Source: Nocardia amamiensis (GTDB lineage: Bacteria; Actinomycetota; Actinomycetes; Mycobacteriales; Mycobacteriaceae). Taken from it: DNA of 64,000 nucleotides. Below the pieces are notes generated by a model. That model saw nothing but the letters and a program-made list of their open reading frames with translations, did no database searches and was not told the DNA's origin. The stretch is from positions 80,524 through 144,523 of the forward strand of contig NZ_JADLQX010000020.1 in NCBI RefSeq assembly GCF_015477605.1. The letters are read 5' to 3'. How positions within the stretch are numbered: the stretch's first letter is position 1; the number at the start of each line of letters is the position of its first letter. The position numbers were made by a program, and so were the translations under genes. Positions 35,614 through 44,641 of the stretch are shown here, one piece after another.

Positions 35614-36048
35614 TCAGCCGCGGGCCGTGCCCCGCGCCAGTATCGCGCGCCCGACGCCGACAGCCGTGCCGCGCAGGAAGTTCTCCCAGCTGAAGTGGTC
35701 GTGCCACAGGATGATTCGGCCGTCGCGCAGTTCGAACGTGCCTGTCACCCAGAATCCGATGCGCACCGGCCCGAAGCGCAGGTAGTCGGTGCGGTCGGTG
35801 AGCACGATGTCGCCGTCGGCGGCGATGTGGTGCATGTCGACGCCGAACCCGAGCCAGTCGCGACGCAGGCCACGCAGCATGCCGCCGACCCTGCGGACGC
35901 CTTTCACGTCGGGCAGCGAGGTGTTCTTCCAGACGATGTCCGGGTGCAACAGGTCGATCGCTTCCTCGGACGCCCCCAGCTCCAGCGCGGCGAAGAATTC
36001 CCGCACCGTGGTGATCGAGTCCTGTTTCAGGTCGGTTTCGTCGGTCAT
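35614..36048 (-). CDS. Limonene-1,2-epoxide hydrolase-like (NTF2 fold) protein
   Basis: 144 residues. NTF2-like cone with the LEH arrangement: LLHPDIVWKNTSLPDVKG (Asn ligand), VLTDRTDYLRFGPV (Arg-Asp pair) and GRIILWHDHFSWENFL (Asp). In LEH enzymes these Asp-Arg-Asp residues activate water to open epoxides. Close in form to mycobacterial EphG. Real substrate unknown. Start ATG 36048. Confidence 0.85.
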   Translation of the reverse strand: MTDETDLKQDSITTVREFFAALELGASEEAIDLLHPDIVWKNTSLPDVKGVRRVGGMLRGLRRDWLGFGVDMHHIAADGDIVLTDRTDYLRFGPVRIGFWVTGTFELRDGRIILWHDHFSWENFLRGTAVGVGRAILARGTARG

Positions 36049-36070
36049 GGTCCGAGCCTAAGCCGCACGG

Positions 36071-36790
36071 TCAGCAGCGGCGCGCGATGAGCACGGCAAG
36101 TCCGTCGAGGATCCGGCCGATGCCGAACTTCAGTGCGCCTTCCCCGCCCGCGGCCGCGCCCTCGTCGGCGAACGCGGCGGCCGACTCCGGGTATCGCTCG
36201 GCCGCGGCGGCGACCAGGTCGGCGAACTGTCCCGCGATCTGTTTCTCGAGCGCCTCGGCGTCCATCACGCGCGCCTGCTGCACCAGACTCCGCGCGTGGC
36301 CGGTCAGCAGGACGATGGTGTCCAGGCGTTCGGCGTTGGTGAGTCCGGTCCCGGCGAGCGCGGCGAGCGCGGATTCCATCCAGGCCATCTCGTTCGGGCC
36401 GATCGGCCGCACCCCCACCGACACCTCCAGTGACCAGGGGTGTTCGCGGAACCGCTGGTAGAGCGTCTCGCACCAGGAGCCGAGCCGAGCGCGCCACGGT
36501 TCCTCGTCCGACGCCGACGCGGCCGTCCCCAGCTCCGGAGGCGCGCCGAGCGCGGCGTCCAGCATCAGCGCGACGAGTTCGGCCTTGCCGGGCACGTAGC
36601 GGTACAGCGACATCTTCGTGAAGCCCAGGCCCTCGGCCAGCCGCTGCATCGACAAGTTGGCCAAACCCTCGGCGTCGGCGAGCGCGATGGCCTCCGCGAC
36701 GATGCGCTCCAGCGACAGCGCGGGTTTCGGCCCGCGCTTCGGACGCTGTTGGGTGCCCCAGAGCAGTTCGAGGGCGGTCGGTGCCGGCAT
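36071..36790 (-). CDS. TetR-family regulator next to a FAD monooxygenase
   Basis: 239 residues. HTH region LSMQRLAEGLGFTKMSLYRYVPGKAELV, with a longer C-terminal ligand domain of the TetR_C type used by drug-responsive repressors. ATG 36790 follows GGAAGG and is preferred to the frame opening at 36937, which would overlap the promoter of the divergent gene. Divergent from the flavin monooxygenase, a pairing often seen for detoxifying monooxygenases. Confidence 0.9.
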   Translation of the reverse strand: MPAPTALELLWGTQQRPKRGPKPALSLERIVAEAIALADAEGLANLSMQRLAEGLGFTKMSLYRYVPGKAELVALMLDAALGAPPELGTAASASDEEPWRARLGSWCETLYQRFREHPWSLEVSVGVRPIGPNEMAWMESALAALAGTGLTNAERLDTIVLLTGHARSLVQQARVMDAEALEKQIAGQFADLVAAAAERYPESAAAFADEGAAAGGEGALKFGIGRILDGLAVLIARRC

Positions 36791-36821
36791 GACCGAATCC
36801 TTCCGGATAACGCCTTGACGA

Positions 36822-36869
36822 GAAATTGTGTCTACCATACGCTGATTCGCGTCCGGCGGATACAGTTTC
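36822..36869. promoter_or_regulatory. Candidate TetR operator, imperfect inverted repeat
   Basis: GAAATTGTGTCT (36822-36833) and GGATACAGTTTC (36858-36869) are inverted with 9 of 12 matches, in the divergent promoter region of tetR and the FAD monooxygenase gene. Confidence 0.35.
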
Positions 36870-36899
36870 TCTCGGACGCAGATTGCAGAGGAGACTTCC

Positions 36900-38096
36900 G
36901 TGCGCAACACCACCGTCCTCATCTCCGGCGCCAGCATCGCCGGGCCCGCGCTGGCGTACTGGCTGAATCGCTACGGATTCGCCGTAACCGTCGTAGAGCG
37001 GGCTCCCGCCTTGCGTCCCGGCGGACAGGCCGTCGACTTCAAAGGCCGCACCCACCGCACCGTCCTGGAGCGGATGGGCATCCTGGACGACGTCGAAGAG
37101 CGCAGGACCGGCACCACCGACACCGTGTTCGTCGACGACCGCGGCACCCGGCTCGCCCTGATGTCGGGCGATTTCACCGGCGGCGACGTGGAGATCCTGC
37201 GCGGCGACCTGTCGGAGATCGTCTACCGGCGTACCGCCGACCACTGCGAATACCTGTTCGGTGATTCGATCGCCGCGCTCGGCGAGACCGCGGACGGCGT
37301 GCACGTCGAGTTCGAGCACGCGCCCGCGCGCACCTTCGATCTCGTCTTCGGAGCAGACGGCATCCATTCCCGGGTCCGAGCGCTGACTTTCGGTCCGGAG
37401 CGGGACTTCGTGAAGTACCTGGGTTACTACTACGGCGTCGCAGGCGCGAGCCCGTGGAGCACGAAGACGGCCGGACCGCGGGAACGAGCGACCGCCTATG
37501 CCCACAACGCTCCCGGGCGGCTCGCCATCACGGGCGGTCCGAAGGCGCAGCAGATGTACATGTTCGCGTCCGACGAACTCGACTACGCCCGCGACGACAG
37601 CGCCACCCAGCGGCGCATTCTGACGGAGGCCTACGCCGACGTGAAATGGGAAGTGCCGCGGATGCTCGCGGAGCTGGCCGACTTCGACGACGTATACCTG
37701 GACTCGATCAGCCAGGTCCGCATGGCGGGCCGCTACACCAAAGGACGCGTCGCGCTGGTCGGCGACTCCGCATACGGAAACACGCTGGGCGGCTTCGGCA
37801 CCGGGCTCGCCGTGGTCGGCGCGTACGTCATCGCGGGCGAATTGGCGCTGGCCGACGGCGATCACAAGGTGGCCTTCGCGCGCTATGACGAGATCATGAA
37901 GCGGTACGCGAAGATCGCGGGCAACAGCAACGTCGGCCCCTTCCTGGCGCCGAAGACCGCGCTCGGCATCAGAATGCGCAACTGGTTCCTCGGATCTCGG
38001 TTGTTCGGCCTGATGGCGAAGTACGGCGACAACGCGGCCAACGACATCGACCTGCAGGACTACCCCGCTCTCGTCGGCGCGCGGGACGCGAGCTGA
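36900..38096 (+). CDS. FAD-dependent aromatic-type monooxygenase (TetX/PHBH-like)
   Basis: 398 residues. Group A flavin monooxygenase: FAD-binding ISGASIAGPALAYWLNRYGF, the GADGIHSRVR (DG) motif, and RVALVGDSAYGNTLGGFGTG (GD motif). Such enzymes hydroxylate aromatic or polyketide substrates with NAD(P)H; several relatives inactivate tetracyclines or rifamycins, but nothing here proves a substrate. GTG 36900 is supported by GAGGAG upstream. Divergent from and probably repressed by the TetR protein at 36071-36790. Confidence 0.9.
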   Translation: MRNTTVLISGASIAGPALAYWLNRYGFAVTVVERAPALRPGGQAVDFKGRTHRTVLERMGILDDVEERRTGTTDTVFVDDRGTRLALMSGDFTGGDVEILRGDLSEIVYRRTADHCEYLFGDSIAALGETADGVHVEFEHAPARTFDLVFGADGIHSRVRALTFGPERDFVKYLGYYYGVAGASPWSTKTAGPRERATAYAHNAPGRLAITGGPKAQQMYMFASDELDYARDDSATQRRILTEAYADVKWEVPRMLAELADFDDVYLDSISQVRMAGRYTKGRVALVGDSAYGNTLGGFGTGLAVVGAYVIAGELALADGDHKVAFARYDEIMKRYAKIAGNSNVGPFLAPKTALGIRMRNWFLGSRLFGLMAKYGDNAANDIDLQDYPALVGARDAS

Positions 38097-38296
38097 CAAC
38101 TCGTCACCCGCCTTGACATCGATCCGACTCCACCGCTGGCCGGGTTGCTCGACACAGAACCGCAGTTCGCGAGGGCGGTATCGCCGACGCCGAGTCCCGC
38201 GGGGCGTCGACCCGCGCAGTCCGTTGTGTTTCGATGGAACCGGAGCGGGATGGGACGCGTCTATAAGGTCAGACAGCACTGACGGAAGGGGCGGCA

Positions 38297-38683
38297 ATGG
38301 TGGACAGTCCGTTTCCCGGTTACATCGAGGCTGCGAAAACCGGGGCGTTGCAGGTGCGAATGGATCCGCAGGGGTTCATCGAGATCGACCGGGCGTGCCA
38401 GGAGTTGATCAATCAGCTCACCGGCGCACGAGCTGACGCGCGGGATCTCGGCGAGAAGGCGGCCTGGGGGTTGGGTGAGGACAATCCGCGCCTGACGTCG
38501 GCGGTTGAACTGGTCGGGCTTTTTCGGGAGAAAGCCTTCGGAGGTCCGAACAACGCCTACGACACCCTGAGCGACTACATCACGGTCGCCGAGGAGATCC
38601 GCGCACTGTTCAAGTCCATCAGCGATACCTACCAACGCACCGACGCCGAGTTCGCGGCCAAGATGAGGGAACTCAGCGTATGA
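38297..38683 (+). CDS. ESX-cassette small helical protein
   Basis: 128 residues, mostly helical, with central AWGLGEDNPRLTSAVELVG resembling WXG-family or EspC-like helical proteins but without a firm match. No signal peptide. GGAAGGGG precedes ATG 38297, and a TATAAGGT lies near 38263. The stop overlaps the DUF3558 gene (ATGA). First gene of a four-gene set with a lipoprotein, a PPE/WXG-like protein and EspG, so a role in type VII secretion is inferred from context. Confidence 0.7.
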   Translation: MVDSPFPGYIEAAKTGALQVRMDPQGFIEIDRACQELINQLTGARADARDLGEKAAWGLGEDNPRLTSAVELVGLFREKAFGGPNNAYDTLSDYITVAEEIRALFKSISDTYQRTDAEFAAKMRELSV

Positions 38684-39273
38684 CCGTCATCGAGCACAGA
38701 ACACGTTGGTTGCAGGGTGGTTGCGCGGCAGTGATATCGGCAGTACTGCTCGCCGGTTGTGGAGACGACCCCGAGTGGTCCCAGACGACCACATCCACAC
38801 CACCACCCGGTGCCGCTACCACCAGCGCGAACTCCACCGCCCAGGCAGGCACGCAGAATCCTTTCGATCCCTGCACCGCCCTGACACCGCGGTTCTTGGC
38901 CGAACACCAATGGGATGCGATGCCGCCCGCGCCGAAGCAGAACAGCACGGGCAGCATCAGCTGGAAGGGCTGCCGGTATGTCGCTCGAGCCGGTTACGGC
39001 CTCACTATCGAAACAACCAATGGGACGCTCGACCAGGTGAGGGAGAAGTTCCCTTCGGCGGCGGATATCTCCGTCGGTAGTCGAAAAGCACTGCGCTACG
39101 AGGCTCGTCCCGATGTGCCAGGCGGCTGCACCGTCAACGTCGAGATGCAAGGCGGCTCGCTCTACATCCTCGTCGACGATCCGAGTGGAAAGCACCCACG
39201 CAAGCTGTCGCCGTGTGACAACGCCACCGACATCGCCCAGACAGTCGCACCGCTGCTGCCTTCGGGCAGTTGA
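38680..39273 (+). CDS. DUF3558 lipoprotein
   Basis: 197 residues. Lipobox LLAGC after a hydrophobic signal segment, then a Thr/Pro/Ala-rich spacer and the DUF3558 domain starting NPFDPCTALTPRFLAEH and including SWKGCRYVARAGYG. Four Cys in the mature part may form disulphides. DUF3558 lipoproteins are common beside type VII secretion genes in Nocardia and Rhodococcus. Coupled by ATGA to the gene before. Confidence 0.87.
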   Translation: MTVIEHRTRWLQGGCAAVISAVLLAGCGDDPEWSQTTTSTPPPGAATTSANSTAQAGTQNPFDPCTALTPRFLAEHQWDAMPPAPKQNSTGSISWKGCRYVARAGYGLTIETTNGTLDQVREKFPSAADISVGSRKALRYEARPDVPGGCTVNVEMQGGSLYILVDDPSGKHPRKLSPCDNATDIAQTVAPLLPSGS

Positions 39274-39290
39274 ACACCGGGGGACCGATC

Positions 39291-40481
39291 ATGAGACAGA
39301 CCGATGGCCGAGCGATCACCAATCCGGAGAACGCGCATAGTTTCTCGCACGCCGAGATCAAGCAGGCGGCCGACGGGATGAACCCGGCCGAACTCAGCGG
39401 TGCGTTCGACGCATGGGCGGGTATCGCGGCGGCGGTGACGAATGCTGGGCAGGAGTTCGAAACCGCGATCAAGAAAGCGGTGGAACAGCATTGGGAGGGC
39501 GCGGCGGCGGAGAGCGCGGCCCGTGCCGTGCGGGACTACGCGGCGCGCGTGGGGGAATTCGGTGAGGCATTGGGCGCGCAGAGCGGGCCGCTGTCGGCGG
39601 CGGCGAACGCGGCGGCGAAATTCAAGGCATCGGTGCCGGACGTGCTGGACACCTCCGGTAATCCGGCCGACCCACAGCAGCGCAACTCGCGGGAAGAACA
39701 AGCCCGCGACGAAATGAACACCCAGTACATCCAGCCGTACGGGACCACCGCGCCGGGCATCCCCACCCTTCCCCCACCCATCGGGCCCACCGCGGCCGCA
39801 TCGGGTGTGGAGGCCGGAAACGGCACCGGGATCGGTACGAGCGTCAGCCCGCAGGCGCTGTCGAACGGTACCGGCACCAGCGACACCGCCTCCTCCGCGG
39901 ACACGCGCCCTTCCGAGAACAGCGGCGCCACGGGCGGCTCCGAGGCGGAAACGAACCCGGATGATCAGGCGCAGCCGATATCCGACGCCGCTCCGGAAAC
40001 GGTTGCTGCCCAGACCGTTTCCCAGACTCAGGACATCGGGCCGTCGACCGCGGCGGCGTCGACCACGAGGTCTCCAGCATCCGGCCTCGGCACCCCGATC
40101 GTGTCCGCCACGCCATTGCCGACGGCGCCCGCCACAGTCACTCCGACCTCATTCGGCGCCACGCCGAGCAGGCCGGGCACGCCCGGTCCGTTCGGTCGGC
40201 CGACTGTCACCGGGGACAGCGACAACCAACCGCGACAGGGAACCTCCCGCGCCGCGCCGCCCACCGCCCCCGCAGCGTCGACGGCACCAGCCGCCGCGCC
40301 GGGGCGCCCCGGCGCGCCCGGCGTCTCGGGATACTCGGGCATGATCCCGCCCGGAATGCGCGGCCGTCGCGCGGACGACGACGAGCACAAATCGCCGAAG
40401 TACCTGCGCACCGAAGAGCACGCGAAAGAACTGCTCGGCGAGGTGAAGCCGACGGTGCCGCCGGTCTTCGGAGAGCAATGA
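39291..40481 (+). CDS. PPE/WXG-like secreted protein with Pro/Ala/Thr-rich tail
   Basis: 396 residues. The first 125 residues form a helical WXG100/PPE-like hairpin (FDAWAGIAAAVTNAGQEF, KAVEQHWEGAAAESAARAV with a WxG turn). The rest is a long low-complexity Pro/Thr/Ser/Ala tail ending in a short charged conserved segment (DDDEHKSPKYLRTEEHAKEL). Probably a type VII substrate. ATG 39291 has GGGGGA six bases upstream; TTG 39270 overlapping the DUF3558 stop is an alternative. Confidence 0.78.
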   Translation: MRQTDGRAITNPENAHSFSHAEIKQAADGMNPAELSGAFDAWAGIAAAVTNAGQEFETAIKKAVEQHWEGAAAESAARAVRDYAARVGEFGEALGAQSGPLSAAANAAAKFKASVPDVLDTSGNPADPQQRNSREEQARDEMNTQYIQPYGTTAPGIPTLPPPIGPTAAASGVEAGNGTGIGTSVSPQALSNGTGTSDTASSADTRPSENSGATGGSEAETNPDDQAQPISDAAPETVAAQTVSQTQDIGPSTAAASTTRSPASGLGTPIVSATPLPTAPATVTPTSFGATPSRPGTPGPFGRPTVTGDSDNQPRQGTSRAAPPTAPAASTAPAAAPGRPGAPGVSGYSGMIPPGMRGRRADDDEHKSPKYLRTEEHAKELLGEVKPTVPPVFGEQ

Positions 40482-41218
40482 TGGCGCGGTGGACACTGTC
40501 GGCCGAGCAGTTCGCCGCGGCGTGGTTCGGCACCGGCCTGGACCGTATGCCGTTCCCGTTCCGGTTCACCAGCCGCTTTCCCGGCTTGCACGAGTACCAG
40601 GCTTACCAGCAGCAGTTCCGCGCCGAGCTGGGACGTGACGACCGGCTGCCGCTGCGCACGGCGATCACCACGCTGGCCAAGCCCGATTGGCGCATCGAGT
40701 TGGCCGGCTACGACAACACCCGCGACGGCATCGAGCTGCGCGCGGTCGCGTGCGGCACCCGCACCGGCTCGGGTGTGCTCGCCGAGCAATCCCCCGGGCC
40801 GGACGGCGGCCGAGTCCGGTTGCGCCGCTGTCGAACCGACCAGCTCGCCACCGAAATGGTGCGCCTGCTGCCGGACACCCCGGCCGGGACCACGGGGGAG
40901 AAGAGCTTTCTGCTCGACGATCTCAACGACGATCGCCCCGATCTGACCGGCAGCGCGCCCGCCAGTCAGGTCAAGGAACGCTACCGGCGGTTCTGGCGCC
41001 AGTCGTGCACCACGCGTGGCACCGCCGTCGTGCTGCTGGGTCCGCGCAACGCGGAACCGCTGCGCACCGGCCGCCTGCGCTGGATCGACACGCCCGACGG
41101 CCGCTATTGCGAGGTCCCGGCCAACCGCGCGCTGATGATCCGCCCCGGTACCAGCGGGGATATCGCCCGCTACCTGGACGAGGCGATCGTGCGCGCCAAA
41201 GCCCGCATCGATCGGTAG
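40478..41218 (+). CDS. ESX secretion-associated protein EspG family
   Basis: 246 residues. Begins WTLSAEQFAAAWFGTGLDRM and includes LPFPFRFTSR/GLHEYQAY and a C-terminal RLRWIDTPDGRYCEV segment typical of EspG, the cytosolic chaperone that binds PE-PPE pairs and takes them to the ESX machine. ATG 40478 overlaps the preceding stop; ATG 40481 is adjacent. No ESX core genes (EccB-E, MycP) are in the window. Confidence 0.87.
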   Translation: MMARWTLSAEQFAAAWFGTGLDRMPFPFRFTSRFPGLHEYQAYQQQFRAELGRDDRLPLRTAITTLAKPDWRIELAGYDNTRDGIELRAVACGTRTGSGVLAEQSPGPDGGRVRLRRCRTDQLATEMVRLLPDTPAGTTGEKSFLLDDLNDDRPDLTGSAPASQVKERYRRFWRQSCTTRGTAVVLLGPRNAEPLRTGRLRWIDTPDGRYCEVPANRALMIRPGTSGDIARYLDEAIVRAKARIDR

Positions 41219-41253
41219 TTCCGGATCGCCGACCGGGCTCGTAGTTTGGGGCT

Positions 41254-41694
41254 ATGCGAACTCGGGACGAAATCGAAGCATTTCTGGACGAGTATCAGCA
41301 GGCGTTGAGCTCGTTCGACGCCGAACGCTCGGCCGCGCTGTGGGGAACGCCGGGCACGATCGTGAGCGACGGATTCGTCGGCTCGCTGTCTTCCCGCGCG
41401 GATATGGCGCAGGGACTGCGGCAGTCCTATCCCTTCTACCGAGCATTGGGGCTCGCGGCGGTCGACCATACCTTGCTTGGACAGGTCGAGCTCACCGAGC
41501 GCATCACACGGTTGCGCGTCCGCTGGCATTTCTTCGATCAGGCGGGCGAATTGCTCACCGATAGCGACTACGAATACCTGCTGCGCCGCGACAATGACGG
41601 CGTGCTGCGCGTCTACGTCGCGGTTTCGATCGACGAAATGCGGAAGCTGACCGAACTCGCCGCCGCCAAAGGCATCGAACTCCCGGGTTCCTGA
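41254..41694 (+). CDS. NTF2-like (SnoaL/DUF4440-type) protein
   Basis: 146 residues. N-terminal helix RDEIEAFLDEYQQALSSFDA and four-stranded sheet with VRWHFFDQAGELLTDSDYEYLL, an NTF2-like fold without obvious catalytic residues. A TAGTTT -10-like box (41242-41247) ends six bases before ATG 41254, suggesting a leaderless mRNA. Function unknown. Confidence 0.82.
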   Translation: MRTRDEIEAFLDEYQQALSSFDAERSAALWGTPGTIVSDGFVGSLSSRADMAQGLRQSYPFYRALGLAAVDHTLLGQVELTERITRLRVRWHFFDQAGELLTDSDYEYLLRRDNDGVLRVYVAVSIDEMRKLTELAAAKGIELPGS

Positions 41695-41720
41695 TAATCA
41701 CCCGTGCATTTCGTGCCGCA

Positions 41721-41930
41721 TCAGTGCCCACCGATTCCGCTTCGCGCACCGATGGACAGGATCAGCCGCGCGCCCGCCCCGGCGGCGATCAACGCGACCG
41801 CACTCAGCCTCCAGGCGTTGAGGCCGTGCTCGTGATATGCGTCCACCCGCACGCGGCGACGTGGCACAGCCCCCCGCCGCCGCGCCGAAGCGGCGTTGTC
41901 GCGCACGTGCGACGGCACCTGCGCGACCAC
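41721..41930 (-). CDS. Possible small single-span membrane protein after glyA
   Basis: 69 codons from GTG 41930, located 22 bases after the glyA stop on the same strand. The second half, NAWRLSAVALIAAGAGARLI, would make one membrane helix; the first half is Arg-rich. No SD is visible and no family is recognised. It may be a real small membrane protein or chance. Confidence 0.35.
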   Translation of the reverse strand: MVAQVPSHVRDNAASARRRGAVPRRRVRVDAYHEHGLNAWRLSAVALIAAGAGARLILSIGARSGIGGH

Positions 41931-41952
41931 CGGATGTGCGAAGCGAGTCCGG

Positions 41953-43248
41953 TCAGCCGAGCAGGCGCCAGTCCTCCAGACCGTCGTACAGCGGAACGTC
42001 CTTGGCCAGCTTGCCCACCCGGGCCCGCAGCGAGTCCAGGTCCGCGGTACCGGCCAGCGCGCTGGCGATGATGTCGGCGACCTCGGCGAATTCGGTGTCG
42101 CCGAAGCCGCGGGTGGCCAAGGCCGCGGTGCCGATGCGCAGGCCCGAGGTGACCATCGGCGGACGCGGGTCGAACGGAACGGCGTTGCGGTTCACCGTGA
42201 TACCGATCTCGTGCAGCAGGTCTTCGCCCTGCTGACCGTCGAGTTCGGAGTTGCGCAGGTCGACCAGCACCAGGTGCACGTCGGTGCCGCCGGTGAGCAC
42301 GCTGATGCCCTTGTCCTTGACGTCGGCGGCGGTGAGGCGCTCGGCGAGGATCTTCGCGCCCGACAGGGTTCGCTCCTGGCGGTTGCGGAACTCCTCGGTC
42401 GCGGCGATCTTGAAGGCGACGGCCTTGGCGGCGATGGCGTGCATGAGCGGCCCGCCCTGCTGGCCGGGGAAGACCGAGCTGTTCAGCTTCTTGGCGTACT
42501 CCTGCTTGGCCAGGATCAGGCCGGAGCGCGGGCCGCCGAGCGTCTTGTGCACGGTCGAGGACACCACGTCGGCGTAGGGCACCGGCGAGGGGTGCAGCCC
42601 GGCGGCGACCAGGCCGGCGAAGTGCGCCATGTCCACCCACAGGTAGGCGCCCACCTCGTCGGCGATCGAGCGGAAGGCCGCGAAGTCCTGGTGGCGCGGG
42701 TAGGCCGACCAGCCGGCCACGATCACCTTCGGACGCGCCTGCAGGGCGATGTCGCGCACCTCGTCCATGTCGACGCGGTGGTCTTCCTTGCTCACCCCGT
42801 AGGAGTGCACCTCGTAGAGCTTGCCGGAGAAGTTCAGGCGCATGCCGTGGGTGAGGTGACCGCCGTGCGCGAGGTCGAGGCCGAGCAGCTTGTCGCCCGG
42901 GTCCATCAGCGCCATGAGCACCGCGGCGTTCGCCTGCGCGCCGGAATGCGGCTGCACATTGGCGAATTCGGCGCCGAACAGTTCCTTGACGCGGTCGCGC
43001 GCCAGGGTCTCCACCACGTCGACGTGCTCGCAGCCGCCGTAGTAGCGCCGGCCCGGATAGCCCTCGGCGTACTTGTTGGTGAGCACGCTGCCCTGCGCCT
43101 GCAGCACCGCGCGCGGCACGAAGTTCTCGGAGGCGATCATCTCCAGGGTGTCGCGTTCGCGGGCGAGCTCGCCTGCCATCGCGGCAGCGAGCTCCGGATC
43201 GAGCTCACCGAGAGACTGGGAATTGACAGAGGCGGTCGTCTGCGTCAC
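41953..43248 (-). CDS. glyA: Serine hydroxymethyltransferase
   Basis: 431 residues. Converts serine and tetrahydrofolate to glycine and methylene-THF. Conserved ASENFVPRAVLQAQGS, YPGRRYYGGCEHVD and the PLP-lysine motif SSTVHKTLGGPRSG with Lys235. Matches the glyA1 position of mycobacteria. GTG 43248 has a TAGACT -10-like box (complement of 43255-43260) ending six bases upstream and no SD, so the mRNA is probably leaderless. No glycine riboswitch was recognised upstream. Confidence 0.97.
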   Translation of the reverse strand: MTQTTASVNSQSLGELDPELAAAMAGELARERDTLEMIASENFVPRAVLQAQGSVLTNKYAEGYPGRRYYGGCEHVDVVETLARDRVKELFGAEFANVQPHSGAQANAAVLMALMDPGDKLLGLDLAHGGHLTHGMRLNFSGKLYEVHSYGVSKEDHRVDMDEVRDIALQARPKVIVAGWSAYPRHQDFAAFRSIADEVGAYLWVDMAHFAGLVAAGLHPSPVPYADVVSSTVHKTLGGPRSGLILAKQEYAKKLNSSVFPGQQGGPLMHAIAAKAVAFKIAATEEFRNRQERTLSGAKILAERLTAADVKDKGISVLTGGTDVHLVLVDLRNSELDGQQGEDLLHEIGITVNRNAVPFDPRPPMVTSGLRIGTAALATRGFGDTEFAEVADIIASALAGTADLDSLRARVGKLAKDVPLYDGLEDWRLLG

Positions 43249-43510
43249 GGACTCAGTCTATGGGCCCAGGGCCGGGCTCCCGAGCACGGGGTTCACCCCC
43301 TCCCGGTCCGCGAGGGTCCGCCCGCTGTCCAGGCGTGACGTGCGACACGCCAGAGACGGCCACGAACCCGACACCGACCGGGTACATGAACCACGCGCGA
43401 ACGACGCGGCGGGCAGCACCGCGGCGACAACGAAAACCAAGCGCCCACTGTCCGACCGGCGGTCCGCCCCAGCCCGAACCGCGGCGCCGCGTCTCCAGCG
43501 CGGCGTGCCC

Positions 43511-44089
43511 TCAGGGCGATTCGCCGTCTGCGGGCAGGTAGTTCTCCAGCAGTGTGGTGAGGTATCGCTGCGCGTCTTCCAGTGGCTGCGTGGATTTCAT
43601 CGCCCGCGCCTGCACAATGGCGCCTTCCATCGCGCTGAACGCGAAACTGCTCAACGACCGCGCCTCCTCCGCGGACAGGCCCGCCGCGGTCAGCGCCGCG
43701 CCCAGCCGCTCGTGCCAGTCGGCGAAGACCGCGCCCGCGGCGGCCTGCACACGCGGCTCGGACTCGGCGAGGGCCGCGCCGACGACCGGGCACCCGGCGC
43801 GGTAGTCGGTCTTCTCCAGCGCGGTGACCCACCAGCCGAGCAGCGACCCGAACCAGTGCCGCGGGGGCGCGGCCGTGATCTTGTCGATCACCACGCCGAT
43901 CCGGTCGCCCGCGACGCGGGTCGCCGCCTCGACCAGCTCGCTCTTTCCCGAGGGAAAGTGCTGGTAGAGCGAGTTGCGCGAGGCGTTGCTCCGCTCCAGT
44001 AGAGCCGCAAGTCCCGCGGCGTGCACGCCCTGTTCGCGAACCAGCTCGATGGCGCTGTCGATCAGCCTGGCCCGCGGCCCGGCGGTCAT
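43511..44089 (-). CDS. TetR-family regulator divergent from a thioesterase
   Basis: 192 residues. HTH region AAGLAALLERSNASRNSLYQHF, followed by SGKSELVEAATRVA, and a C-terminal TetR_C domain (GWWVTALEKTDYRAGCPVV). ATG 44089 follows AAGGAA and is preferred to 44137. The gap to the divergent thioesterase gene carries a perfect 17-bp inverted operator, so it likely represses both genes. Confidence 0.9.
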   Translation of the reverse strand: MTAGPRARLIDSAIELVREQGVHAAGLAALLERSNASRNSLYQHFPSGKSELVEAATRVAGDRIGVVIDKITAAPPRHWFGSLLGWWVTALEKTDYRAGCPVVGAALAESEPRVQAAAGAVFADWHERLGAALTAAGLSAEEARSLSSFAFSAMEGAIVQARAMKSTQPLEDAQRYLTTLLENYLPADGESP

Positions 44090-44112
44090 GTGGATTCCTT
44101 GCTCACGGTTGC

Positions 44113-44166
44113 GTGAACCGATCGGTCCATGTTGCAATCATGACAGATGTGGACCGATCGGTTCAC
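44113..44166. promoter_or_regulatory. Perfect inverted TetR operator
   Basis: GTGAACCGATCGGTCCA (44113-44129) is repeated inverted at 44150-44166. Each arm contains the palindrome ACCGATCGGT (44118-44127 and 44153-44162), so a repressor dimer could sit on each arm. It lies between divergent tetR and the thioesterase gene. Confidence 0.8.
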
Positions 44167-44182
44167 CGGAAGGATGGGATTG

Positions 44183-44641
44183 ATGTCCGAAGCCACGGCC
44201 GACCCGGCTCAGCTGTCCGGTCTCGACCTCCTGCGGGTCGCGATGACCAGGGCGGATCGCCCGCCGTTCATCGGTGACCTGCTCGGCATGGAGGTCGACG
44301 AACTCGAACACGGCAAGGTGGTCTTCGCGCTGCGCACCCGGCCCGATTTCGCCAACCCGCTCGGCACCACGCACGGCGGCATCTGCGCCACGCTGCTGGA
44401 CTCGGTGATGGGTTGCGCGGTGCACAGCACGCTGGAAGCGGGCGTCGGCTACAGCACGCTCGAACTGAAGATCAACTACATCCGTTCCGTCCCCACCGAC
44501 GGACAGCGGCTCACCGCCACCGGCATCACCATCCACGTCGGCCGCAGCACCGCGACCGCCGAGGGCCGGGTGGTGGACGAGAAGGGCCGCTTGGTCGCGC
44601 ACGCCACCACCACCTGTGTCATCTTCCGCGGTGACCGCTGA
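44183..44641 (+). CDS. PaaI-type hotdog thioesterase
   Basis: 152 residues. Hotdog fold signature NPLGTTHGGICATLLDSVMG, followed by AVHSTLEAGVGYSTLELKIN and the C-terminal HATTTCVIF. Hydrolyses acyl-CoA or aryl-CoA esters; substrate unknown. ATG 44183 with GGAAGG nine bases upstream is chosen over ATG 44174, which would abut the SD. Controlled in all likelihood by the divergent TetR. Confidence 0.9.
   Translation: MSEATADPAQLSGLDLLRVAMTRADRPPFIGDLLGMEVDELEHGKVVFALRTRPDFANPLGTTHGGICATLLDSVMGCAVHSTLEAGVGYSTLELKINYIRSVPTDGQRLTATGITIHVGRSTATAEGRVVDEKGRLVAHATTTCVIFRGDR

Noticed and set aside
43249..43510. Glycine riboswitch upstream of glyA
   Set aside because: No paired glycine-aptamer pattern could be drawn, and the -10 box six bases before the GTG suggests there is no leader.
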